The translations under genes and the position numbers were made by a program. A stretch of 15,954 bases of DNA from Aalborgiella sp031422495. Its GTDB lineage: Bacteria > Pseudomonadota > Gammaproteobacteria > Burkholderiales > Burkholderiaceae_C. Where the stretch lies: positions 1 through 15,954 of the forward strand of contig JANPLX010000112.1 of NCBI GenBank assembly GCA_031422495.1. The letters run 5' to 3'. Of the stretch, positions 1-6,830 are shown in pieces; the first letter of the stretch is position 1, and each line of letters opens with the position of its first letter. Under the pieces are notes generated by a model that was not told the origin of the DNA, did not search any database, and saw only the letters and a program-made list of their open reading frames with translations.

Positions 1-473
1 TCGGCGGCTACTGTGCTGGCTAGGGGCAAATAGCCGGACAAGGCCATGATGCCTGCCAACTTTGCGGGGTGACGTAAACCGGTGTGCAACGCGACGGCGC
101 AGCCTTGCGAGAAGCCGGCAAGGACGATTTTTGAGGGCGGGATGCCTTGGCTGACTTCGTGGGCGATCAGCGCTTCAATGTCTTGTTGCGATTTGGCGAT
201 GCCGACGGCGTCTTCACGTTTGACAGCGCCTGCACCCAACTCAGTACCAAAAATATCGTACCAAGCGGGCATGACGTAGCCGCCGTTCAGCGTCACCGGC
301 ATGACGGGGGCGTGGGGGAAGACGAAGCGGATGGCGGGGCAGCCGGCTAAATCTAGCTCGGGGACGATGGCGGCAAAGTCGTCGCCGCTGGCGCCTAGAC
401 CGTGCATCCAGATGATGGCGGCTGTCGGGTTGGGGGCAGATTCGATGGTGATGCAGTCTAGTAATTTAGTCAT
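1..473 (-). CDS. Alpha/beta hydrolase, carboxylesterase/phospholipase family (partial, 3' end outside window)
   Basis: The minus-strand frame is open from an ATG at 471-473 to the window edge (157 codons). The protein looks like a small serine esterase of the carboxylesterase/phospholipase (EstB/YpfH-like, dienelactone-hydrolase fold) family. It has an early oxyanion-loop motif MHGLGASGDDF (residues 23-33), the typical FPHAPVMPVTLNGG segment (52-65), and the nucleophile elbow GFSQG (120-124, Ser122). The catalytic Asp and His should lie in the missing C-terminal part, since family members are about 220 residues long. There is no signal peptide, so it is probably cytoplasmic. It follows ftsY on the same strand after 80 bp that contain a GC-rich palindrome without a T-tract, so cotranscription is possible. 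No clear Shine-Dalgarno precedes the ATG. The natural substrate cannot be read from sequence. Confidence 0.9.
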   Translation of the reverse strand, partial: MTKLLDCITIESAPNPTAAIIWMHGLGASGDDFAAIVPELDLAGCPAIRFVFPHAPVMPVTLNGGYVMPAWYDIFGTELGAGAVKREDAVGIAKSQQDIEALIAHEVSQGIPPSKIVLAGFSQGCAVALHTGLRHPAKLAGIMALSGYLPLASTVAA

Positions 474-510
474 GGTGTTTATTTTTGGAATAGTTGAAAT
501 AGGGTTGTGG

Positions 511-535
511 TTTCCCGCCTGCGCGGGAATGACGG
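511..535. repeat. Short GC-rich palindromic dispersed repeat, copy A (dRS3-like)
   Basis: A perfect 7-bp inverted repeat, TTCCCGC and GCGGGAA around a 4-base loop, is followed by TGACGG. A related copy lies at 3183-3207 in the opposite orientation. The ATTCCC...GGGAAT layout resembles the neisserial dRS3 repeat and similar palindromes common between genes in betaproteobacteria. It sits between ftsY and the downstream hydrolase. It could form an mRNA hairpin but has no U-tract, so I do not call it a terminator. Confidence 0.7.
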
Positions 536-553
536 TATGGCTAAGGGAACAAA

Positions 554-1654
554 TTAAGAAAGCAAAGCCTGCGCGAATTCTTTGGCGTTGAAGGTCTCTA
601 GGTCTTCGACTTTTTCGCCCACGCCGACGAAGTAGACTGGCACCGCACCTGCTGGGCGGCCTGCGCCCCACAGCGCAATCGCCGCCAAAACGCCGCCTTT
701 GGCCGTGCCGTCCAGCTTGGTGACGATCAATCCGGTGAGTCCCAAAGCTTCGTCAAACGCTTTGACTTGCATCAGCGCGTTTTGACCGGTGTTGCCGTCG
801 ATGACCAGTAGAATTTCGTGAGGTGCTATACTATTAATAGCTGTTGAGGCAATAAATACGCCGGCTACATCTGAATTTGAGGGTATGGCTGATGCATTAT
901 CAGCTTTTGCAATGATTCTTTTGATTTTTTGCAACTCTGCCATCAAATGCAGCTGCGTCGGCAGGCGGCCAGCGGTGTCGATCAGCACCACATCTTTGCC
1001 GCGCGCTTTGCCAGCGGTCACGGCGTCGAAGCTCACGGCGGCAGGGTCGCCACCGTCTTGGCTGATGATGTCTACGGTATTGCGGTCAGCCCAGACATTG
1101 AGTTGCTCACGCGCGGCTGCGCGGAAGGTGTCGGCAGCGGCCAGCAGCACGGTCGCGCCGTGGGTCGCCAAATGACGGGTGATTTTGCCGATGGACGTGG
1201 TTTTTCATGCGCCGTTGACGCCTGCGACCATGATAACTGTGGGTTTATACAGTCCAATTTGCAACTCTTTTTCCAGCGGTTTGAGCAAATCGGTCAAAGC
1301 CTCGATCAGCAGCGCTTTGACGGCTTGCGGCTCAGTGGTTTTGGTGTCTTTGACGCGGCGTTTCAGGTCGTCCAGCAAAAACTGCGTTGCCGCAGTGCCC
1401 GTGTCTGCCATCAACAGTGCGGTTTCTAAGTCTTCATAAAGGGCATCGTCGATCTGCGTGCCGGTGAAAACAGATGCGATGCTGCTGCCCGTTTTACGCA
1501 GGCCAGCTTTGAGTTTGCTTAACCAAGCTTGGCGCGGTACGGCGACTGCAGTTTGTTCTGCCAGCTCGGTTGAGGGCGTTTCTACAGGTGCTTCTGGTGC
1601 TGCTACTGGTATTGCAGCCTCTACGGGCGGCTTTTTCTTGAAGAAATTGAACAT
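554..1654 (-). pseudogene. ftsY: ftsY, signal recognition particle receptor GTPase, interrupted by in-frame TGA at codon 150
   Basis: FtsY docks SRP-ribosome complexes at the inner membrane and, with Ffh, uses GTP to hand nascent membrane proteins to SecYEG. A single frame of 367 codons runs from ATG 1652-1654 to TAA 554-556 but holds a TGA at 1205-1207. Upstream are a short N-terminal tail (MFNFFKKKPP, then Ala/Pro/Glu-rich) and the N domain. Directly after the stop come KTTSIGK, then DTFRAAAREQL, DTAGR (about 226-230) and TKLDG (312-316). The TGA stands where GVNGAGKTT needs Gly, and a single T-to-G change at the codon's first base would give GGA. Frame is kept on both sides, so this is a point difference and not a frameshift. 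FtsY is normally essential, so a sequencing or assembly error, or a strain-specific mutation, is likely. The GTPase domain also carries about 22 extra residues (around 253-277) between IIAKAD and APHEILLV, encoded largely by a dispersed repeat. Confidence 0.9.
824..877 (+). repeat. 57-bp AT-rich dispersed repeat, copy 1 (inside ftsY)
   Basis: Contains the family core GCAATAAATACGCCGGCTAC preceded by a degenerate GCTAT/ATAGC inverted repeat. It is read antisense to the repeat's usual coding direction and encodes DVAGVFIASTAINSIAP in FtsY, where homologues go almost directly from the helix ending KAD to APHE. The frame of ftsY is preserved. Confidence 0.9.
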
Positions 1655-1718
1655 AAAAAAAGGGCAAATCTGAAGACGAGTGTGAACGAATGTGGGCTAC
1701 GTAGAATCACACTATTCT

Positions 1719-3173
1719 ATGAAACCTACAAGGCACGATTTGAAGCATCTCTCTTCCAGTGTATTTTCCAAGGTAATTATTGTTATCTGGGGCTGTTTGG
1801 GTATAGCGCAAGCTGGTTTTGCGCAGTCTTCCCAAACCTCCCAAACTTCTCAAGTCAGTCAATTCAAACTCGCCAATGGCCTCACCGTCATCGTACAGCC
1901 CGATAAACGCGCCCCCACCGCCGTGCATATGCTGTGGGTGCGAGTGGGCTCGATTGATGAGGTGGATGGCACGTCGGGCGTGGCGCATGTGCTGGAGCAC
2001 ATGATGTTCAAAGGCACGCCGACTGTCAAAACGGGTGAGTTTTCGCGCCAAGTGGCGGCTTTGGGTGGGCGAGAAAACGCGTTCACCTCGAAAGATTACA
2101 CCGGGTATTTCCAGCAAATCCCGTCGAACCGCTTGGAAGACGTGATGCGCTTAGAGGCGGATCGCTTCGGCAACAGCCAGTGGGCGGACGCTGAGTTTGC
2201 CAAAGAAATCGAAGTCGTCAAAGAAGAGCGCCGCATGCGCACCGAAGATTCACCTCGCGCGCTGATGAGCGAAGCACTGAACGCCACCATCTACACCGCC
2301 AGCCCCTACAGACGCCCGATTGTGGGCTGGATGAGCGATTTAGACGCGATGACACCAGCAGACGCCCGCGCCTTCTTCCAGCGCTGGTACATACCCGCTA
2401 ACGCCGCTGTGGTGGTGGCGGGTGATGTGGATGTGGCGCAGGTCAAGATGTGGGCGGAGAAATACTACGGGGTCATTCCCGCTCGCGCCGTGCCAGAGCG
2501 CAAACCGCGCCTAGAGCCGCTGCAAGCAGGTATCAAACGCTTTGATTTCAAGGCCCAGGCCGACCAAGCCTATATCGCCATGGCCTACAAAGTGCCAGGT
2601 TTGAAGGCGGAAACGCTGTTGAATGCCGAATCTGCGCCTGACGATGCCTTGGCTTTGACCGTTTTAGCTGCGGTGCTGGATGGGTATGCAGGTGCACGGT
2701 TAGACAAAGCATTGACGCAGGGCGACAACGCCATCGCCAACAGCGCCGGCGCTTACAACGGCTTGATGGGTCGCGGTCCGCAGTTGTTTTTCTTAGACGG
2801 CGCACCCGTCAAAAACAAAACGGCGGTGCAAGTGGAAGCGGCGCTGCGCGAGCAAATCGCGCTGATTGCCAAAAACGGCGTGAGTGAGGCCGAGCTGAAT
2901 CGCGTTAAAACGCAATGGGTATCGAGCGAGGTTTATAAACTGGATTCTGTGATGAACCAAGCGCGTGAACTGGGCTCGTATTGGGTGCAAGGGCTGCCGG
3001 TAGATGCTGGGTCGCGCTTGATTGCTCAATTGCGCAAAGTCACAAGCAGCCAAGTGCAAGCGGTGGCGGCGCAATATTTTGGCGACGACCAATTGACAGT
3101 TGGCGTTCTGCTGCCGCAACCCATAGACAAAACCCGCAAGCCACGTGCTGCAGCTGCAGGAGCACGGCATTGA
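1719..3173 (+). CDS. Secreted M16-family zinc peptidase (catalytic subunit type)
   Basis: Insulinase/mitochondrial-processing-peptidase-like metalloprotease of 484 residues, predicted periplasmic. The N-terminus is a signal peptide with basic residues, a hydrophobic stretch VFSKVIIVIWGCLGIAQA, and likely cleavage near AQA-GFA or GFA-QS. The inverted zinc motif HVLEH is at residues 90-94, with the third ligand Glu in VVKEERR near 169-170. These are the hallmarks of an active M16 subunit. The second M16 domain fills the C-terminal half. I chose ATG 1719 over GTG 1692 because it starts the signal peptide directly; neither has a good Shine-Dalgarno. Its partner gene begins 56 bp downstream and lacks the zinc motif, so the two probably form an active/inactive pair. 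It is divergent from ftsY, with 64 bp between start codons. Substrate unknown; probably envelope protein or peptide turnover. Confidence 0.93.
   Translation: MKPTRHDLKHLSSSVFSKVIIVIWGCLGIAQAGFAQSSQTSQTSQVSQFKLANGLTVIVQPDKRAPTAVHMLWVRVGSIDEVDGTSGVAHVLEHMMFKGTPTVKTGEFSRQVAALGGRENAFTSKDYTGYFQQIPSNRLEDVMRLEADRFGNSQWADAEFAKEIEVVKEERRMRTEDSPRALMSEALNATIYTASPYRRPIVGWMSDLDAMTPADARAFFQRWYIPANAAVVVAGDVDVAQVKMWAEKYYGVIPARAVPERKPRLEPLQAGIKRFDFKAQADQAYIAMAYKVPGLKAETLLNAESAPDDALALTVLAAVLDGYAGARLDKALTQGDNAIANSAGAYNGLMGRGPQLFFLDGAPVKNKTAVQVEAALREQIALIAKNGVSEAELNRVKTQWVSSEVYKLDSVMNQARELGSYWVQGLPVDAGSRLIAQLRKVTSSQVQAVAAQYFGDDQLTVGVLLPQPIDKTRKPRAAAAGARH
1830..1862 (+). repeat. Imperfect 9-bp tandem repeat encoding SQT-SQT-SQV-SQ
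   Basis: Three and a half imperfect copies of a TCCCAAACC-like 9-mer follow the signal peptide of the first M16 protein, giving a short Ser/Gln/Thr linker. Because the unit is a multiple of three, copy-number changes would keep frame. Confidence 0.65.
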
Positions 3174-3182
3174 AAGCCAACC

Positions 3183-3207
3183 TGTCATTCCTGCGAAGGC
3201 GGGAATC
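3183..3207. repeat. Short GC-rich palindromic dispersed repeat, copy B (dRS3-like)
   Basis: ATTCCTGCGAAGGCGGGAAT is a palindromic element related to the copy at 511-535 but inverted. It starts 10 bp after the stop of the first M16 gene and ends 22 bp before the start codon of the second, so it lies in the likely polycistronic mRNA. Confidence 0.75.
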
Positions 3208-3222
3208 AACGCAACGAATTAA

Positions 3223-3280
3223 ATTTACTATGAAATTAATAGCTATTCAGGCAATAAATACGCCGGCTAGAATCATATTT
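3223..3280 (+). repeat. 57-bp AT-rich dispersed repeat, copy 2 (start region of second M16 gene)
   Basis: Contains AATAGCTATT followed by the core GCAATAAATACGCCGGCTAG. The start codon ATG (3230-3232) lies inside the repeat, where other copies have the left arm of the GCTAT/ATAGC inverted repeat. The copy encodes the start of the signal peptide, MKLIAIQAINTPARIIF. Confidence 0.93.
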
Positions 3281-4585
3281 GGCACTCTTTTTTGCCTAAA
3301 TAGCGCTTTTGCGGCATTACCCATCGAAAATTGGACTCAAACCAGCGGTGCACAGGTCTTTTTGGTGCAAAGCCCCACGATTCCAATGGTCGATGTGCAA
3401 ATTGACTTCGACGCCGGTTCGCGCCGCGACCCTGCGGACAAAGCGGGTTTGGCGAGTGTGACGGCAATGATGTTGTCGAAAGGTATCAAAGCAAGCGGTT
3501 CATTACCAGCGTTGGACGATAACCAACTGAGCGAGGCATGGGCAGATTTGGGTGCCTCGTTATCTGCGGGCGCGGGTGCAGATCGTATGAGTTTCTCATT
3601 ACGCTCACTCACTTACCCTGATCTGCTGGGCAAAGCGGTTGATTTGGCGGCGCGGCAAATCGGGCAACCTGCTTGGCCAAATGCCATCTGGTTGCGCGAG
3701 CGTGAGCGTATCGCCGCTGGTATCAAAGAAGCCAACACCCGCCCAGCCACTTTGGCGGGTCGAGCGTTTAACCAAGCTGTTTACGGCACACACCCTTATG
3801 GTTTTGAGATGACAGAGGCGAACCTCGCCGCTATGAGTGTGGCAGACATGCAATCGGTTTACACATCGCTGGTGCTACCCTGCAGAGCCAAAGTCAGCAT
3901 TGTGGGTGCAGTCACCAAACCGCAAGCGGATGCTTTGGTCGCTAAATTATTAGGGCAATTGCCAAAAAGTGAGTGCTCACTATCTTCTGCAAATTTGCCT
4001 GCCGTTCGTGAAGTTGAACCGCTCAAACAAGCAGAAGACAAGCGCATTGCTTTTGAGTCAGCCCAAGCGCATGTGCTGATAGGACAACCCGGCTATAAGC
4101 GCGACGACCCAGATTTTTTTGCGCTGTTGGCGGGCAACCAAATCTTGGGCGGCGGCGGTTTTACCTCGCGCTTAACCAACGAGGTGCGCGAAAAGCGCGG
4201 CTTGACCTACAGCGTTTATAGCGGCTTCCAACCTGGCAGCCACGCTGGCGCATTCACTTTGGGCTTGCAAACCCGGCCTGACCAAGCGGCTCAGGCGGTA
4301 CAAGTGTCTAAAGAAGTGTTGGCAAAGTTTATAGCGGAAGGCCCCACAGAGCTTGAGCTGCAAGCAGCCAAAGACAATTTGATAGGCGGTTTTGCCTTGC
4401 GCATTGACAGCAATCGCAAGCTCTTAGACTTCGTTGCCAACATTGCTTGGAACAAATTGCCACTCACCTATATGGACACGTGGACGCAGCAGATCGACAA
4501 AATCACCACCGCGCAGATCAAAGCGGCGTTTCAGCGCAAACTGCAACCTGAGCGGATGGTGACGGTGGTATTAGGGGGAGTTTAG
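3230..4585 (+). CDS. Secreted M16-family peptidase-like protein lacking the zinc motif
   Basis: 451-residue M16 protein, predicted periplasmic partner of the preceding gene. A signal peptide spans roughly residues 1-28 (basic n-region, hydrophobic IIFGTLFCLNSAFA, cleavage after AFA). The mature part begins ALPIENWTQTSGAQVFLVQ. Where active subunits have HxxEH, this one has LASVTAMMLSKGIK, so it should not bind zinc. The C-terminal domain keeps the substrate-binding Arg/Tyr region in GGGGFTSRLTNEVREKRG followed by LTYSVYSGF, near residues 305-330. This split (one catalytic, one non-catalytic subunit) is well known in bacterial M16B pairs and mitochondrial processing peptidase. The start codon and n-region come from a dispersed repeat, and there is no convincing Shine-Dalgarno, so the start is less certain than the rest. 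The frame stays open far upstream inside the previous gene, but that part is only shadow sequence. Confidence 0.9.
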   Translation: MKLIAIQAINTPARIIFGTLFCLNSAFAALPIENWTQTSGAQVFLVQSPTIPMVDVQIDFDAGSRRDPADKAGLASVTAMMLSKGIKASGSLPALDDNQLSEAWADLGASLSAGAGADRMSFSLRSLTYPDLLGKAVDLAARQIGQPAWPNAIWLRERERIAAGIKEANTRPATLAGRAFNQAVYGTHPYGFEMTEANLAAMSVADMQSVYTSLVLPCRAKVSIVGAVTKPQADALVAKLLGQLPKSECSLSSANLPAVREVEPLKQAEDKRIAFESAQAHVLIGQPGYKRDDPDFFALLAGNQILGGGGFTSRLTNEVREKRGLTYSVYSGFQPGSHAGAFTLGLQTRPDQAAQAVQVSKEVLAKFIAEGPTELELQAAKDNLIGGFALRIDSNRKLLDFVANIAWNKLPLTYMDTWTQQIDKITTAQIKAAFQRKLQPERMVTVVLGGV

Positions 4586-4637
4586 GGGGGAGTGGCGGGT
4601 GCGGTGCAATAATCGATGGTAACTTTAAGTCGAATCA

Positions 4638-5273
4638 ATGTCAAAACTAAAACCCATCGTCCCCAAAAAGAAACCCGTCGTCAAACGTCCCACTGCGCCA
4701 TCGGGCGAGATTCGCATCATCGGCGGGTTGTGGAAGCGCACCAAGTTGTCGGTTGCTGACTTTCCGGGCTTGCGCCCCACGCCGGACCGCGTGCGGGAGA
4801 CGCTATTTAACTGGTTGGGGCAAGATTTGAGCGGTTGGCGCTGTGTTGACGCTTTTGCGGGTACGGGGGTGCTCGGTTTTGAAGCAGCTTCGCGCGGTGC
4901 CAACCATGTGCTGATGGTTGAGCAGCAGCCTGCGCTTGTGGCGCAGCTGCAAGCCACGGCGACGAAGCTACTGGCAGGTATGGTTCGTGTTGAGCGCGGC
5001 GACGGCGTGGGTGCGTTGAAGCGAATCGCGTCAAAAAGCATCGATTTGGTGTTGTTAGATCCACCGTTTGAAGCTGTTGGTATGAGTGATGCTGCTTTGG
5101 CAGCAGCTAGTTTGGCCGTGACGGATGAGGGTTTTATTTACCTTGAATCGCCAAAAGCGTTGTCGGCTGAAGATGCCGAGGTGTTTGGCTTGCAAGTTCA
5201 CCGTTTTGGCAAGGCAGGCATGGTGCACTACCATTTGCTGCAAAAGTTGCAAAAAACATCTTCAATTCCATAG
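4638..5273 (+). CDS. rsmD: 16S rRNA (guanine966-N2)-methyltransferase RsmD
   Basis: RsmD methylates N2 of G966 in 16S rRNA of the 30S subunit using S-adenosylmethionine. The 211-residue product has the family pattern: IRIIGGLWKRTKL near residues 25-37, RPTPDRVRETLFNWL (46-60), the SAM-binding motif DAFAGTGVLGFEAASRGA (71-88), and the catalytic DPPF (141-144). A basic, Pro/Lys-rich tail of about 22 residues precedes the domain. It starts 52 bp after the second M16 gene and is followed by coaD after 27 bp. The M16-M16-rsmD-coaD order is common in Burkholderiales, so an operon is likely. Confidence 0.95.
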   Translation: MSKLKPIVPKKKPVVKRPTAPSGEIRIIGGLWKRTKLSVADFPGLRPTPDRVRETLFNWLGQDLSGWRCVDAFAGTGVLGFEAASRGANHVLMVEQQPALVAQLQATATKLLAGMVRVERGDGVGALKRIASKSIDLVLLDPPFEAVGMSDAALAAASLAVTDEGFIYLESPKALSAEDAEVFGLQVHRFGKAGMVHYHLLQKLQKTSSIP

Positions 5274-5300
5274 TTTGTCTTATTTGGGATAATCAACGCT

Positions 5301-5804
5301 ATGACAACATCAAGCAAACAACGAATAGCCGTTTACTCTGGCACGTTTGACCCGATCACCTTGGGTCACGAAGACGTGGCACGCCGTGCGGCGGGTTTGT
5401 TTGATACCGTAATCATTGCGGTGGCAGTTGCGCATCACAAAAAAACATTGTTTAGCTTGGATGCCCGCATAGAACTTGCCAAAGATGCTGTCAAAAGCAT
5501 AGCAAATGTGGTCGTTATACCGTTTGACGGTTTGATCATGGATTTTTGCAAAGTGCAAAACGCAAACGCTGTGGTGCGAGGGGTGCGCAATGTGACAGAT
5601 TTTGACTACGAAGCGCAAATGGCGGCGATGAATCGCAAATTGTTGCCCGCCGTTGAGACGGTTTTCATGCTGCCAGGCGCAGACGTACAACCCATCAGCA
5701 GCACCTTGGTGCGGGAGATCAGTAAGTTGGGTGGCGATGTGAGCCAAATGGTGAGCAGCCCTGTGGCGGCAGCCTTGAAATCAGCACATCAAAACGCTAA
5801 ATAA
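5301..5804 (+). CDS. coaD: Phosphopantetheine adenylyltransferase CoaD
   Basis: CoaD carries out the penultimate step of coenzyme A synthesis, joining 4'-phosphopantetheine and ATP to dephospho-CoA and pyrophosphate in the cytoplasm. The 167-residue length is typical. It has the nucleotidyltransferase signature SGTFDPITLGH (residues 13-23, with the T/HxGH motif TLGH at 20-23), the conserved RGVRNVTDFDYE (93-104) and the ATP-binding ISSTLVR (132-138). ATG 5301 is the only sensible start. A GATAAT hexamer lies 8 bp upstream of the start, but no matching -35 is visible, so I do not call a promoter. Confidence 0.97.
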   Translation: MTTSSKQRIAVYSGTFDPITLGHEDVARRAAGLFDTVIIAVAVAHHKKTLFSLDARIELAKDAVKSIANVVVIPFDGLIMDFCKVQNANAVVRGVRNVTDFDYEAQMAAMNRKLLPAVETVFMLPGADVQPISSTLVREISKLGGDVSQMVSSPVAAALKSAHQNAK

Positions 5805-5823
5805 GCTCAGCGAACCTTAAATC

Positions 5824-6135
5824 ATGGCACTGCTGATTACCGACGAATGTATCAATTGCGATGTGTGCGAGCCTGAATGCCCGAACGACGCGATTTACAT
5901 GGGCGAAGAGATTTACGAGATTGATCCGCACAAATGCACCGAATGCGTCGGTCATTTTGACGAGCCGCAGTGTGTTCAAGTCTGTCCCGTGGCATGTATT
6001 CCGCTGAACCCGCAGTTTGTGGAATCTCAAGAGAAGCTGTGGGACAAATATAGGCGTTTAACATCTGAAAAAGCGGTAGGAAAACAAACTGAAGCGCCGA
6101 AAACCGATTTATCTCAAGTTACTCATCCGACTTAA
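5824..6135 (+). CDS. yfhL: YfhL-family 2[4Fe-4S] ferredoxin
   Basis: A small (103-residue) ferredoxin with Cys at 9, 12, 15 and 19 (CINCDVCEPECP) and at 38, 41, 50, 54 and 58 (CTECVGHFDEPQCVQVCPVAC). That is the YfhL arrangement, in which the second motif has an eight-residue gap between Cys41 and Cys50. The sequence around LLITDECINCDVCEPECPND closely matches what I recall of E. coli YfhL. It should carry electrons in the cytoplasm; its physiological partner is not evident here. It lies 19 bp behind coaD on the same strand. Its last 17 bp overlap the 3' end of pth on the opposite strand, a tail-to-tail overlap affecting only poorly conserved C-termini. Confidence 0.95.
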   Translation: MALLITDECINCDVCEPECPNDAIYMGEEIYEIDPHKCTECVGHFDEPQCVQVCPVACIPLNPQFVESQEKLWDKYRRLTSEKAVGKQTEAPKTDLSQVTHPT

Positions 6136-6733
6136 CGGGTTTGGGAATTTTAGGCCTAGGCGGCTTGCTGGTGTGCACGATCATGGTGGCTTTTTCCATG
6201 TCGCCGCTGAGAAAATCTGGCAAAGCTTTGAGTGAGCGCGCAATCCCTTCATCAATCAACTGTTGCTGCTCTGACGATGGTTTTTTCAGCACCCAGTTCA
6301 ACACTTCTGCTTTCACCCCCGGGTGGCCAATACCTACGCGTAGCCGCCAATAGTCAGCACTTCCTAACTGTGCATGGATGTCTTTGAGCCCGTTGTGACC
6401 CGCATGGCTGCCGCCAAACTTCATTTTTTGTTGACCGGCGGCAACATCTAACTCGTCGTGCACCACCAAGATTTCTTCAGGCTTGATTTTGAAAAACTTA
6501 GCCAAAGCTGAGACCGATTTACCCGACAAGTTCATGAAGGTTTGCGGCTGTAGCAGCCAAATGGTTTGGCCATCTACCGTGGTTCGTGCTACGTAGCCGT
6601 GGTAGTTTTTGTCCATGTTGAGTGTGACTTTGAGCTGGCGCGCCAATTCATCAATCCACCAAAAACCGGCGTTGTGTCGTGTGGCTGCGTAATCTGGGCC
6701 AGGATTACCTAGGCCAACGAAAAGTTTGATCAT
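6119..6733 (-). CDS. pth: Peptidyl-tRNA hydrolase
   Basis: Pth cleaves the ester bond of peptidyl-tRNAs that drop off ribosomes, recycling tRNA. The 204-residue product keeps all catalytic positions in the usual numbering: Asn10 in GLGNPG, His20 in TRHNAGF, Asn68 in QTFMNLSG, Asp93 in VVHDELD, and His113-Asn114 in GSHAGHNGLKDI. A short basic/Pro-rich tail (PPRPKIPKPVKSDE) follows the core. It lies downstream of rplY, but an intrinsic terminator stands between them, so it needs readthrough or its own promoter. A GATAAT hexamer on the minus strand at 6741-6746 ends only about 7 bp before the ATG, which would give an almost leaderless transcript; that is weak evidence. Confidence 0.97.
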   Translation of the reverse strand: MIKLFVGLGNPGPDYAATRHNAGFWWIDELARQLKVTLNMDKNYHGYVARTTVDGQTIWLLQPQTFMNLSGKSVSALAKFFKIKPEEILVVHDELDVAAGQQKMKFGGSHAGHNGLKDIHAQLGSADYWRLRVGIGHPGVKAEVLNWVLKKPSSEQQQLIDEGIARSLKALPDFLSGDMEKATMIVHTSKPPRPKIPKPVKSDE

Positions 6734-6780
6734 GATCTAGATTATCCATATTCAAAACCTGTGAAATTGAATACGTCCAT

Positions 6781-6808
6781 AAAAAAAGCCCACCGAGGTG
6801 GGCTTTTA
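6781..6808 (-). terminator. Intrinsic terminator after rplY
   Basis: On the minus strand, AAAAGCCCACC, a TCG loop and GGTGGGC form a strong GC-rich hairpin followed by a run of seven T. It begins about 20 bp after the rplY stop. The A-run on the other side makes it potentially bidirectional, but no plus-strand gene ends here. Confidence 0.9.
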
Positions 6809-6830
6809 AGTATCCAAGCAATAGCAGGGA

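Noticed and set aside
511..535. GC-rich hairpin after ftsY as an intrinsic terminator
   Set aside because: No T-tract follows on either strand, and it matches a dispersed repeat found elsewhere in the window.
1205..1207. TGA in ftsY as a sign of an alternative genetic code or selenocysteine
   Set aside because: TGA is the normal stop of the first M16 gene, mutM, ispE, the TPR gene and recN in this window, with no homology continuing past them. The expected residue is Gly, not Cys/Sec, and no SECIS-like structure or sel gene is seen.
929..1429. 166-codon open frame on the plus strand
   Set aside because: It is antisense to ftsY in a conserved coding region, with no recognisable protein; it mirrors the real gene.
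1692..1718. GTG start for the first M16 gene
   Set aside because: It would add nine residues before a normal signal peptide and has no better ribosome binding site than ATG 1719.
2981..3229. Upstream extension of the second M16 gene (open frame back to 2981)
   Set aside because: It overlaps the 3' end of the first M16 gene in another frame and would bury the signal peptide; shadow sequence only.
5275..5293. TTGTCT ... GATAAT as a coaD promoter
   Set aside because: The hexamers are only 7 bp apart, far below the 16-18 bp needed.
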